DNA of 64,000 nucleotides from Paenibacillus sp. FSL R5-0341. Lineage in GTDB: Bacteria; Bacillota; Bacilli; Paenibacillales; Paenibacillaceae. Under the pieces are notes generated by a model. That model was not told the DNA's origin. It did no database searches and saw only the letters and a program-made list of their open reading frames with translations. The position numbers and the translations under genes were made by a program. Positions 35,251 to 43,933 of the stretch are shown in pieces. Within the stretch, counting starts at the first letter, position 1. The number at the start of each line of letters is the position of its first letter. The stretch is from contig NZ_CP150241.1 in assembly GCF_037975235.1 (NCBI RefSeq), forward strand, positions 3,658,001 to 3,722,000. The letters run 5' to 3'.

Positions 35251-35279
35251 ATTATAAAGTACAATGCATGATTATGCAA
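35251..35279 (-). promoter_or_regulatory. Sigma-A promoter of the amino-acid ABC transporter operon
   Basis: On the minus strand -35 TTGCAT (35279-35274), a 17-bp spacer and a perfect -10 TATAAT (35256-35251) are present. An AATGCAT/ATGCATT inverted repeat (35263-35285) overlaps the -35, and the palindrome TGACTGAGTCA (35240-35250) sits at the expected start site; either may be an operator. Confidence 0.65.
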
Positions 35280-35331
35280 TGCATTTTGACATTACAAATC
35301 TTGACTTGTTTCTGAAAAAATGAAGCAAACG

Positions 35332-35340
35332 TGATATAAT
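35332..35340 (+). promoter_or_regulatory. Extended -10 promoter of the M20 peptidase gene
   Basis: TGATATAAT (TGn plus a perfect -10) lies 39 bases before the peptidase ATG. No good -35 is seen at 17-18 bases, as is usual for extended -10 promoters. Confidence 0.45.
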
Positions 35341-35378
35341 CAATGAATTATTTTCATTTTTGCATAAGGAGTTTACAA

Positions 35379-36554
35379 ATGACATCTAACAAATCACAGA
35401 TCCTGACGGTTATTGATCAATATGCTTCCCGTTTTAAAGCCATTTCATCATATATTGGCGCCAACCCCGAACTGGGAAATGAAGAGTATCTCGCTTCTGC
35501 CCGTTTGAAAGAAGAGCTGGTCTTCCACGGTTTCACGGTAGAGGCTCCCATTCTCGGACTGGACACAGCTTTTATCGGAACCTATTCGGCCGCCAAACCC
35601 GGCCCTACTATCGCATTACTGTGTGAGTATGACGCTTTGCCGGAGATCGGTCACGCCTGTGGTCACCATCTAATCTGCATGATGAGTCTTGGAGCTGCTG
35701 TTGGGCTGAAATCCATTCTGGATGAAGTAGGTGGAACCCTTAAAGTGTTCGGTACCCCCGCTGAAGAGACACGTGGTGCTAAAGTTCCGATGGCGGAAGC
35801 AGGTTTGTTCGATGACTGCGATGTCGCTCTCATGGCGCATCCGTATTATGCCTACGAAAAGTCCGGCAGCTCACTGGCTATTGATGCTGTTCAATTTGAA
35901 TTCCATGGCCGCTCTTCACATGCTGCTGCAAGCCCGCACGAAGGCATTAATGCACTTGATGCTGTCATTCAAACATTCAACGGGATCAACGCATTCCGAC
36001 AACAAGTGAAAAGCACCGTTCGTATTCATGGTGTGATTAACAACGGCGGTCAGGCGGCAAACATCATTCCTGACTACGCTTCAGCCCAATTTTATGTACG
36101 TGCAGCAACCCGAAAAGAACTGAATATCCTCACAGAGCGTGTGATTCAGATTGCTGAAGGATCTGCTCTACAGACAGGTTGCAAGCTGGTGACGTCCAAC
36201 TATGAAACGTCTTACGACGAGATGGTGACCAATGAAGCATTTTCAGCTGCGTTTAGTCAAAATCTGATGGAACTCGGCATCCCGCAAGAAGAAATTGTGA
36301 GTGGTAACGATCATGGCTCGATGGACATCGGTAACGTTTCTCTAAAATGTCCTGCCATCCATCCCTACATCCGTGTTGTGGATGAGGTGCACACACTGCA
36401 CTCCATAGCTTTCCGTGATCTTGCACTACAAGAACGTGCGCTGGACGGCATGATTCTGGGAGCCAAGGCACTCGCTACAACAGCCTACGACGTTCTGAGC
36501 CAGCCGGAGCTGCTTCAATCCATCCGTACAGAGTTTGAGCAAGCGATTCGCTAA
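35379..36554 (+). CDS. M20-family metallopeptidase/amidohydrolase
   Basis: This protein is 391 residues from the ATG with AAGGAG upstream (an ATG 12 codons earlier has none). The metal site is visible in LLCEYDALPEIGHACGHH and in TPAEETRGAKVPM. The dimerisation domain follows (FEFHGRSSHAAASPHEGINALDAV), and the C-terminal SGNDHGSMDIGNVS supplies the last ligands. The pattern is closest to the PM20D2/AbgB-like group, which cleaves amide-linked amino-acid conjugates. It is divergent from an amino-acid importer, consistent with use of imported peptides or conjugates. Confidence 0.88.
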   Translation: MTSNKSQILTVIDQYASRFKAISSYIGANPELGNEEYLASARLKEELVFHGFTVEAPILGLDTAFIGTYSAAKPGPTIALLCEYDALPEIGHACGHHLICMMSLGAAVGLKSILDEVGGTLKVFGTPAEETRGAKVPMAEAGLFDDCDVALMAHPYYAYEKSGSSLAIDAVQFEFHGRSSHAAASPHEGINALDAVIQTFNGINAFRQQVKSTVRIHGVINNGGQAANIIPDYASAQFYVRAATRKELNILTERVIQIAEGSALQTGCKLVTSNYETSYDEMVTNEAFSAAFSQNLMELGIPQEEIVSGNDHGSMDIGNVSLKCPAIHPYIRVVDEVHTLHSIAFRDLALQERALDGMILGAKALATTAYDVLSQPELLQSIRTEFEQAIR

Positions 36555-36577
36555 GATTTGCTTTAACATGCTATATA

Positions 36578-36630
36578 GGGGTGCCTGGAACAAACTTGAA
36601 ATCCAAGCTTGTTCCAGGCACCCTTTTCTT
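36578..36630 (+). terminator. Terminator after the M20 peptidase gene
   Basis: A long hairpin pairs GGGTGCCTGGAACAA with TTGTTCCAGGCACCC, continued by a CTTG/CAAG extension, and ends in TTTTCTT. Confidence 0.9.
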
Positions 36631-36760
36631 GATTTAGCAGTAAGTATATTCAGCAAGAAGCTGGAGATGCTGTGAAAGAAACCCTTGAAAATACTGAAAA
36701 TAATACATTTTATTACAGGAATTGTGGTTCATTTGCTGGCTAACTTGGTTATTTATTGCT

Positions 36761-36990
36761 ATAAGTGCATGTTCAAAAAGACCGATTTTCAGTACCGAGA
36801 AGATTGGATGAAGCTAGAAATGGAGTAGCGGAGCGTAGGCAAAACTACGTGAGCAACTACAATGTTTCCGTAGGAAACATACTTCGTAAGCATATGCTTA
36901 TTTCGGCTGAATTCCATATTCGATGCCGATGATGCCGATAGGCATCCTTTGTAATCAAAAGTGGGCTTTTGAATAACCTCTATAACTTAT
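36761..36990. repeat. Inverted-repeat element C (MITE-like)
   Basis: This roughly 230-bp non-coding block has related ends: ATAAGT, then GTTCAAAAAGACC with TTTTCAGTAC at the left (36761-36800), and the complement of ATAAGTTAT, TTCAAAAGCCC, TTTTGATTAC at the right (36951-36990). The interior carries GTTTCCGTAGGAAAC and AAGCATATGCTT palindromes and a GATGCCGATGATGCCGATAGGCATC stretch. It has no ORF. It fills most of the gap before the GH13 gene. Confidence 0.6.
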
Positions 36991-37012
36991 CCTATATTCA
37001 GGAGGTGCTGTC

Positions 37013-38794
37013 ATGCTACTCGAAGCCATGTATCATGTTCCTCGTGACAAGTGGGCCTATGCTTATGATTCGTCTACCATACATCTACGCGTTCGAACCA
37101 AGCGAAATGATGTTCAATACGTGACTGCACTGACCGGAGATAAGTACAATTGGAATGGAACTTACAAGGAAATTCAACTGGAGAAGGCTGCTGCCGATAG
37201 CATGTTTGATTATTGGGAGGCTGCGGTCAAACCTCAATTCAAACGTCTCACTTATATATTTCGGATAACCGCCGGTTCGGAAGATGTTTTCCTCGCGGAT
37301 AACGGCATTCATTATGAGGCCCCCTATCCAACCGGAGGATATTATGAGTTCTCTTATATACATGAGATCGATGTGTTTAAGGTGCCCGAGTGGGCCAAAG
37401 AAGCTGTCTTTTATCAGATCATGACCGAACGGTTTGCCAATGGAGATCCCAAGCTGAATCCGCAAGGAACCCATGACTGGGGTGGCAAACCTGAGCTGGA
37501 CAATTATTTTGGTGGAGATCTGCAAGGTGTGCTGGATCATCTGCATGACTTGACTGAACTTGGCGTGAACGCCATTTACTTTACCCCGTTATTTCAGGCC
37601 AATTCCTACCACAAGTACGACACCATTGACTATGAAAAAGTCGACCCCCATTTCGGTGATAACGCCATGCTCAAACAAGTGACAGAAGAATGCCATCGCC
37701 TGGGTATCCGTGTCATGTTGGACGCGGTGTTTAACCACTGCAGCGAAGACTTCCCTCCTTTTCAAGACGTACTCAGACATGGAAAAAACTCAACGTATGC
37801 CGATTGGTTCCACATCAATGAATATCCGGTTCAGATCAAGGACGGTATACCTACCTACGATACATTTGGTTTCTATGGCAACATGCCCAAGTTCAATACA
37901 GCCAACCCAGAGGTTAAGGCATATCTACTCGATGTGGCTGAGTATTGGATCAAGGAAATCAAGCTGGACGGCTGGCGGCTGGATGTAGCGAATGAAGTGG
38001 ACAACCATTTCTGGCGTGATTTTCGCAAGGTTGTGAAGGCAGCGAATCCCGAAGCCTATATTGTTGGTGAAGTATGGAGCGATTCCTTGACCTGGCTTAT
38101 GGGGGATCAATTTGATTCCGTCATGAATTATCCTTTTGCCGACAAAGTACTTCAGTTCTTCTGTGGATCAATGGATGGTTATCATTTTGCCAATGAGATG
38201 GGTTCATTGGTTATGCGATACCCACAACAAACGAATGAGGTCATCTTCAATATGCTGTGCAGCCATGATACCCCTCGCCTGCTCACCCGGTTAGGGGAAG
38301 ACAAACGCCGATTAAAGTTATCGGTTGTATTTCTTTTCACCTATATCGGTACACCTTGTATCTTCTACGGCGACGAAGTTGGGATTAGTGGTGATGCTGA
38401 CCCCGATTGTCGAAAATGCATGGAATGGGACCAGGACAAGCAAGACAGAGAACTTTATGATTTTTATCGTCTGATGATTGATTTACGCAAAAGCAATGAA
38501 GCCCTGCGCAAAGGACGCTTCCGTTTCCTCAAGGCTGATCACAATGACCCCTGTATCGTGTACGAGCGTGTGGATGACAACCTTCACTTTACCGTATGGA
38601 TGAACAATACACCTCAAGATCGTACGCTCTCACATCCCATGGAAACGAAAGACTGGAAGGATGCATTAACTGAAGAGCCTGTATCCCCAACCAATGGATT
38701 AATGAATATTAAGCTCGACCCCTATGGGTACCGCATTTTGTACAGACAGCTTGATCCAGCAACGATCCATTTTAATCATTCAGTCCAAGCATAA
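37013..38794 (+). CDS. GH13 alpha-glycosidase (cyclomaltodextrinase/neopullulanase type)
   Basis: This 593-residue protein has an N-terminal CBM34-like domain (about 1-120), a TIM barrel (about 125-500) and a C-terminal beta domain. Catalytic residues are D324 (GWRLDVANEVD), E353 (VGEVWSD) and D419 (CSHDTPR); the conserved DAVFNH region is at 237-242. The N-domain and lack of a signal peptide indicate an intracellular dimeric enzyme hydrolysing cyclodextrins, maltodextrins or pullulan. CAGGAGGTG precedes the ATG. It is next to the glycogen genes and may recycle glycogen or imported dextrins. Confidence 0.92.
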   Translation: MLLEAMYHVPRDKWAYAYDSSTIHLRVRTKRNDVQYVTALTGDKYNWNGTYKEIQLEKAAADSMFDYWEAAVKPQFKRLTYIFRITAGSEDVFLADNGIHYEAPYPTGGYYEFSYIHEIDVFKVPEWAKEAVFYQIMTERFANGDPKLNPQGTHDWGGKPELDNYFGGDLQGVLDHLHDLTELGVNAIYFTPLFQANSYHKYDTIDYEKVDPHFGDNAMLKQVTEECHRLGIRVMLDAVFNHCSEDFPPFQDVLRHGKNSTYADWFHINEYPVQIKDGIPTYDTFGFYGNMPKFNTANPEVKAYLLDVAEYWIKEIKLDGWRLDVANEVDNHFWRDFRKVVKAANPEAYIVGEVWSDSLTWLMGDQFDSVMNYPFADKVLQFFCGSMDGYHFANEMGSLVMRYPQQTNEVIFNMLCSHDTPRLLTRLGEDKRRLKLSVVFLFTYIGTPCIFYGDEVGISGDADPDCRKCMEWDQDKQDRELYDFYRLMIDLRKSNEALRKGRFRFLKADHNDPCIVYERVDDNLHFTVWMNNTPQDRTLSHPMETKDWKDALTEEPVSPTNGLMNIKLDPYGYRILYRQLDPATIHFNHSVQA

Positions 38795-38876
38795 TCATGG
38801 CTAAAGAAAAACACTTCTACCACTTTCAGATAAACGGAGCACGTTCATTCTGAAGTATCGAAGTGTTCTTTGCGTA

Positions 38877-38905
38877 AAAGCCACAGCATCATATGCTGTG
38901 GCTCA
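38877..38905 (-). terminator. Terminator after glgA
   Basis: AGCCACAGCAT and ATGCTGTGGCT pair perfectly around a 3-base loop, followed on the minus strand by TTTTA. Confidence 0.85.
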
Positions 38906-38925
38906 TTCACGACTGCATTAATTTA

Positions 38926-40368
38926 TTAATTTATAGGTTCAAGTGTAATCCGGCGATAGATATCCATATATTCCTCAGCTGAGACGTTCCAGCTATATTC
39001 TCCGCCCATTGCATTCTTCACAATTTTCTTCCAGTGTTCTGGCTGTTTGTAGATTTCCTCCGCACGCCGAATGGTATTCATCATGTCATGTGCGTTAAAA
39101 CTCGTGAATGAGAAGCCATTCCCTTCTCCGGTAAACTCGTTATAAGCCTGTACGGTATCATTCAGACCACCTGTTTCCCTTACGAGAGGCACACTGCCAT
39201 AACGCAGAGCCAGTAGCTGACTAATACCACATGGCTCGAACCTGGATGGCATCAGGAAGATATCACTGCCTGCATAGAAACGGCGGGATAACCCATCGTT
39301 AAATTTAATCTGAGCAGACATTTTAAGCGGATAACGATTCGCAGCTTCACGGAACCAGTGTTCATATGCCTGCTCCCCTGTTCCCAGTACCGCAAATTGA
39401 ATGTCATCATAGTACAACAATTCATCCAGGATGCGGCAGACCAGATCAAGCCCCTTGGAGTCCACAAGCCTTGTGACCATGACCATGAGAGGTACATCCG
39501 GTCGAACAGGAAGCCCAAGTTCTTTTTGCAGCTCAATTTTATTCTCCGTTTTCTTGGACAGACTTGTTCTGTATTTCACAGGGATTTTGGTGTCTGTCGC
39601 CGGGTTGTAGCTCTTGGTATCAATTCCGTTCACAATTCCGCTGAATCGATCTCCAAGAGAACTGAGCAGTCCGTCCAGGCCATATCCGTAATAAGACGTT
39701 TGCACTTCCTGTGCGTATGTTGGGCTCACCGTTGTCACATGATCAGCATACACAATACCAGCTTTCAGGAAATTGACATTACCATAATATTCGGCTCCAT
39801 CCACGGTGAAATATCGATCGTCCAATTCAAGGATTTCACTGAATAACTCATGCGGGAATACCCCTTGGTACAACAAGTTATGTATGGTGAACACCGTACG
39901 AATATCACTGTAGAATGGATCGTGTCTGTAATGGGCTTCAAGCACCAAAGGAATCATTCCTGCATGCCAGTCATGACTGTGCAGCACGTCAGGCTTGAAC
40001 TCAATCTGTGGTAATACTTCAAGAACTGCACGGTTGAAGAAGGCGAAGCGCTCGCCATCATCCATATACCCGTACACCCCGTCACGCCCAAAATAATACT
40101 CATTATCCACAAAATAAACTGGAATTCCATCATGAACCAGCATTTCTATCCCGCAATAAGGTCTGCGCCAGCCAAGGGGCACATCCGTTGTGATGACTGG
40201 CTGCAATGCGTCTTTATATTCATCGGGGATTCCCTTGTATTTAGGCATAATCACCCGCACATCTGCTCCGCTCTTCTTCAATGCGAAAGGGAGAGCACCG
40301 ATTACGTCAGCGAGGCCTCCTGTTTTGATAAATGGATGTACTTCAGCAGCAGCAAATAGAATATTCAT
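38926..40368 (-). CDS. glgA: Glycogen synthase
   Basis: This 480-residue GT5 enzyme transfers glucose from ADP-glucose to growing alpha-1,4-glucan. The N-terminal K15-TGGLADVIGALP binds ADP-glucose; HSHDWHAG, VHNLLYQG-like TIHNLLYQG, GIVNGIDTKSYNP and the C-terminal PSRFEPCGISQLLALRYGSVPLVRETGGLNDTV are typical of bacterial GlgA. Its start codon overlaps the glgB stop by four bases (ATGA), with GAGGAGG inside the glgB tail, so expression is coupled. Confidence 0.96.
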   Translation of the reverse strand: MNILFAAAEVHPFIKTGGLADVIGALPFALKKSGADVRVIMPKYKGIPDEYKDALQPVITTDVPLGWRRPYCGIEMLVHDGIPVYFVDNEYYFGRDGVYGYMDDGERFAFFNRAVLEVLPQIEFKPDVLHSHDWHAGMIPLVLEAHYRHDPFYSDIRTVFTIHNLLYQGVFPHELFSEILELDDRYFTVDGAEYYGNVNFLKAGIVYADHVTTVSPTYAQEVQTSYYGYGLDGLLSSLGDRFSGIVNGIDTKSYNPATDTKIPVKYRTSLSKKTENKIELQKELGLPVRPDVPLMVMVTRLVDSKGLDLVCRILDELLYYDDIQFAVLGTGEQAYEHWFREAANRYPLKMSAQIKFNDGLSRRFYAGSDIFLMPSRFEPCGISQLLALRYGSVPLVRETGGLNDTVQAYNEFTGEGNGFSFTSFNAHDMMNTIRRAEEIYKQPEHWKKIVKNAMGGEYSWNVSAEEYMDIYRRITLEPIN

Positions 40369-42371
40369 GCCTTCGTCCTCCTCTTCGGTTTCAGCGTGTT
40401 GTTTTCATTCTTATTTTTCGTTTTTGAACTGACGGAAGTAATACTCGCAGGCGATTCATCCGTTTTCCGGCGCGTGTTCTTTTTTAGTATCACGATGCTC
40501 AGTGGAGGCAAAATCAATTCGAGACTATGCGGATGCCCATGAAAAGGAATCTTTTCGGTAGGCAGTTGCATATCATTAATTATGCCTGAACCGCCGTAAA
40601 CGGAATGGTCACTGTTCAGAACTTCGGTATACATACCGGGACGCATGACACCAATCCGGTAACGCTCCCGCTTGACCGGCTGAAAGTTAATGAGCACAAG
40701 GAGTGTATCCGCAGGTTTTTTTCCTTTGCGTACATATGAAATGACACTCTGGTCCTGATCATCCGGAGTGATCCATTCATAACCGTCCAAGGAATGATCA
40801 AGCTCCCACAAAGCTTTTTCGCTCAAGTACAGGTTAGACAGCTCACGCTCAAACTTATGCAAATTGCGGTGACTGTCATAATCCAGCAAGAACCAATCCA
40901 GTTGATCCTCATCTTTCCATTCGATGAACTGGCCAAAGTCTCCCCCCATAAACAACAGCTTTTTTCCTGGGAAAGTCATAAAATAGCCCAGAAAAGCACG
41001 CATGCCGGCAAATTTCTGCTCATAGGTTCCTGGCATCTTGTCGAGGAGCGACTTTTTGCCATGAACAACCTCGTCATGAGACAGAGGTAGCACATAATTT
41101 TCAGCAAAGGAGTATACGACCGGGAAAGTCAGCAAATGATGTTTGGAAGGACGCTCATGAAAATCAGATTCCATGTAATCAAGCGTATCGTTCATCCAGC
41201 CCATGTTCCATTTGTAGTTGAAACCCAGACCACCCTCATCTACAGGTAACGTCACCATTGGCCATGCACTGGATTCTTCAGCCATCATCAATGCATAAGG
41301 GAAATACTTGAATACCGTCTCATTCAGCTGCTGCAAAAAGGCTACAGCTTCCTTGTTCTCAAGACCCCCTTCATCATTGGTACGGTATTGTCCTGGTTGC
41401 TTTTCAAAATCAAGCCGAAGCATACTCGTAACCGCATCAACACGCAGTCCGTCAAAATGATACATCTCCATCCAATACAATGCATTGGAGATCAGAAAGG
41501 AACGAATCTCAGGTTTCGAGTAATCAAAGCTGAGTGTACCCCAGCCTGGTTTCTCCGCTAACATCGGGTCTGCATACTCATATAAAGGTGTTCCATCGAA
41601 CATACGCAACCCATGAGCATCTTTGGCAAAATGTGCAGGCACCCAATCCAGGAGTACGCCTATTCCAGCCTGATGCAGTGTATCCACAAGATACATCAGA
41701 TCTTTCGGTTGCCCGTAACGGCTCGTTGGCGCGTAGAATCCTGTGTTCTGGTATCCCCACGAAAGGTCATAGGGATGCTCACTGAGAGGCATCATCTCAA
41801 CATGTGTATATTTCATTTCTAATAAGTAAGGAACGAGCAAGTCCGCCATCTCGCGATAACTGTAGAGGCTACCATCTTCTTTGCGCTTCCAGGTTCCCAT
41901 ATGCATTTCGTAAATATGTAGAGGTTTGTTATACATGGCACGTTGTTTACGTCTCCAGGCTCCATCATTCCATTTGTAACCTTCGATTGAACTGGTGACA
42001 GAGGCTGTCTGAGGTCTAACCTCCGCTTGAAACGCATAAGGGTCCGCTTTGAGCAATTCTGTTCCATCTTCCGTTAATATACGGAACTTGTATAAAGTTC
42101 CTTCACTGATTTCCGGAAAAAAACGACTCCAAAATCCTGATTCGGGTATCTTATATAAAGGTTCCTGTTCGCCTTTCCAATCATTACGGTCCAGAGCTAG
42201 TCCCACTTCTGCGGCATTTGGTGCCCATACGGTAAAGCGATACCCCTGATGGCCGTCGCAAGTCTCAGGCTGTGCGCCTAACATTCGATAACTGTGATGA
42301 AGGTTACCTTCATGAAATAAATAAATATGCTCCGGCAATATGTCCGGGTGTGCTAACGGTTGAATGGCCAA
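40365..42371 (-). CDS. glgB: 1,4-alpha-glucan branching enzyme
   Basis: This 668-residue GH13 enzyme forms alpha-1,6 branches. It has an N-terminal CBM48-type domain (about 20-120) and a barrel with catalytic D312 (GLRVDAV), E365 (MAEESSAWP) and D433 (LSHDEVVHGK). After the C-terminal beta domain there is an extra basic, Ser/Lys/Asn-rich tail (about 35 residues, ending KPKRRTKA) not needed for catalysis. Translation starts at a TTG (42371) with GAAGGTGA upstream. glgB and glgA form a two-gene operon divergent from glgC. Confidence 0.95.
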   Translation of the reverse strand: MAIQPLAHPDILPEHIYLFHEGNLHHSYRMLGAQPETCDGHQGYRFTVWAPNAAEVGLALDRNDWKGEQEPLYKIPESGFWSRFFPEISEGTLYKFRILTEDGTELLKADPYAFQAEVRPQTASVTSSIEGYKWNDGAWRRKQRAMYNKPLHIYEMHMGTWKRKEDGSLYSYREMADLLVPYLLEMKYTHVEMMPLSEHPYDLSWGYQNTGFYAPTSRYGQPKDLMYLVDTLHQAGIGVLLDWVPAHFAKDAHGLRMFDGTPLYEYADPMLAEKPGWGTLSFDYSKPEIRSFLISNALYWMEMYHFDGLRVDAVTSMLRLDFEKQPGQYRTNDEGGLENKEAVAFLQQLNETVFKYFPYALMMAEESSAWPMVTLPVDEGGLGFNYKWNMGWMNDTLDYMESDFHERPSKHHLLTFPVVYSFAENYVLPLSHDEVVHGKKSLLDKMPGTYEQKFAGMRAFLGYFMTFPGKKLLFMGGDFGQFIEWKDEDQLDWFLLDYDSHRNLHKFERELSNLYLSEKALWELDHSLDGYEWITPDDQDQSVISYVRKGKKPADTLLVLINFQPVKRERYRIGVMRPGMYTEVLNSDHSVYGGSGIINDMQLPTEKIPFHGHPHSLELILPPLSIVILKKNTRRKTDESPASITSVSSKTKNKNENNTLKPKRRTKA

Positions 42372-42564
42372 GAGATCACCTTCTTCTCAAGAAAATAGAT
42401 ATAACAGTAACCATTACCCCATTCTAGCCAAGTTGAAAAGAAAAATGCGGTGCATTAGAAAATGTTGTATTTTTTCTGAATTTTTACAGTAACAACAGTT
42501 TCATTTGCTCTACTTTGCGTTAATGATGTACTACATTGCACAATATTTTGGGAGGGAAACGATT

Positions 42565-43791
42565 ATGTTTAATAAAGATTGCATCGCTATGCTGTTGGCG
42601 GGAGGAGAAGGGAAACGATTAGCCCCTTTAACCTCAAGTATCGCAAAACCCGCTGTACCGTTTGGCGGGCACTACCGAATCATCGATTTTCCTCTCAGTA
42701 ACTGCGTTAACTCAGGGATCGACACTGTAGGTGTACTAACGCAGTATCAAGCGGAATCATTACATGATCATATCGGTGGAGGAGAACCATGGGGACATGG
42801 TCAGTCAAGTGAGGCAGGAATCTCCTTGCTTCCATCTTATCATACAGGAAATGACGAATACTTGGGAACGGCGGATGCTATTTATAAAAATATCGACTAT
42901 ATTGACCAACAAAACCCCGAAAATGTTCTAATTTTGTCGGGTGACCATATTTATCATATGAATTATCGCGAAATGTTGGAGGCTCATCAAGCCAATAATG
43001 CCGCAGCAACGATCTCGGTGATGGAAGTTCCATGGGATGAAGCACATCGCTTTGGGATCATGGCTGCGGATGCTGATCTGCGTGTAACCGAGTTTGCCGA
43101 AAAACCGGCAGAACCAAAAAGTAATCTGGCTTCAATGGGTATTTACATGTTCAAATGGGAGTATCTGAAGCGCCATCTCTTGGAAGATGCTGCTAATCCT
43201 GAATCCAGCCATGACTTCGGTAAAGATGTGATTCCTCAGATGTTGAACGAGAACAATCCCCTCTTTGTCTATAACTTTAATGGTTATTGGAAAGATGTAG
43301 GCACGGTTAAGAGCCTTTGGGATGCACATATGGATCTGTTGCACAACGATGAAGACTGGAGTCTTCAAAAAGAAAACTGGCCAATGTTTACTCGCGACTG
43401 GCGTTCCAAGCCAAGTGCCTACAAGGCAAGACATACGAAGATTGAACATGTGACTTCCATGATTCATGACTCTTGTGCCATTGAAGGTCATGCCGAACGT
43501 TCTGTAATCTTCTGCGGTGCTGAAGTGGGTAAAGGCTCTGAGGTTATAGACAGTGTCGTTATGCCTAACGCACGTGTAGGCCGTGGCGTTCACATCGAAC
43601 GCGCCATCATTGGTGAAGGTGCGATTATCAAAGACGGTGCAATTGTGAAGGGTACAGCGGATGAAATTGTTGTCGTTGGGCCTAACGAGATTGTTTCTGC
43701 CAAGCCGGCTGTCCGCACACAACCTGTTCGTATCTTGAAAGAAGTATATGAAAAAAGTGGGCGCCTGCGTGCTGGTGAACTTTCTTCATAA
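42565..43791 (+). CDS. glgC: Glucose-1-phosphate adenylyltransferase
   Basis: This enzyme of about 408 residues makes ADP-glucose from glucose 1-phosphate and ATP, the committed step of glycogen synthesis. It shows the nucleotidyltransferase start [46 protein letters not shown] and FAEKP. The C-terminal left-handed beta-helix ([30 protein letters not shown]) follows. GGGAGG precedes the ATG at 42565; the frame is open 20 codons further but without a ribosome binding site. No glgD or glgP follows. Confidence 0.95.
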   Translation: MFNKDCIAMLLAGGEGKRLAPLTSSIAKPAVPFGGHYRIIDFPLSNCVNSGIDTVGVLTQYQAESLHDHIGGGEPWGHGQSSEAGISLLPSYHTGNDEYLGTADAIYKNIDYIDQQNPENVLILSGDHIYHMNYREMLEAHQANNAAATISVMEVPWDEAHRFGIMAADADLRVTEFAEKPAEPKSNLASMGIYMFKWEYLKRHLLEDAANPESSHDFGKDVIPQMLNENNPLFVYNFNGYWKDVGTVKSLWDAHMDLLHNDEDWSLQKENWPMFTRDWRSKPSAYKARHTKIEHVTSMIHDSCAIEGHAERSVIFCGAEVGKGSEVIDSVVMPNARVGRGVHIERAIIGEGAIIKDGAIVKGTADEIVVVGPNEIVSAKPAVRTQPVRILKEVYEKSGRLRAGELSS

Positions 43792-43808
43792 ATAAACATA
43801 AACATAAC

Positions 43809-43848
43809 ACACAAAAAAGGTGAGCCTTGGATGGCTCACCTTTTTTGT
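43809..43848. terminator. Bidirectional terminator between glgC and the histidine kinase gene
   Basis: AAAAAAGGTGAGCC and GGCTCACCTTTTTT pair perfectly around a 6-base loop, with T tracts on both strands between convergent genes. Confidence 0.92.
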
Positions 43849-43933
43849 GTGGATTTTGTAAAAACCTTTTACAACCGAATCCGTTTCATAAGTCACTAAA
43901 AATGGATTTAGGTAATATGAAATGCATTCAATC

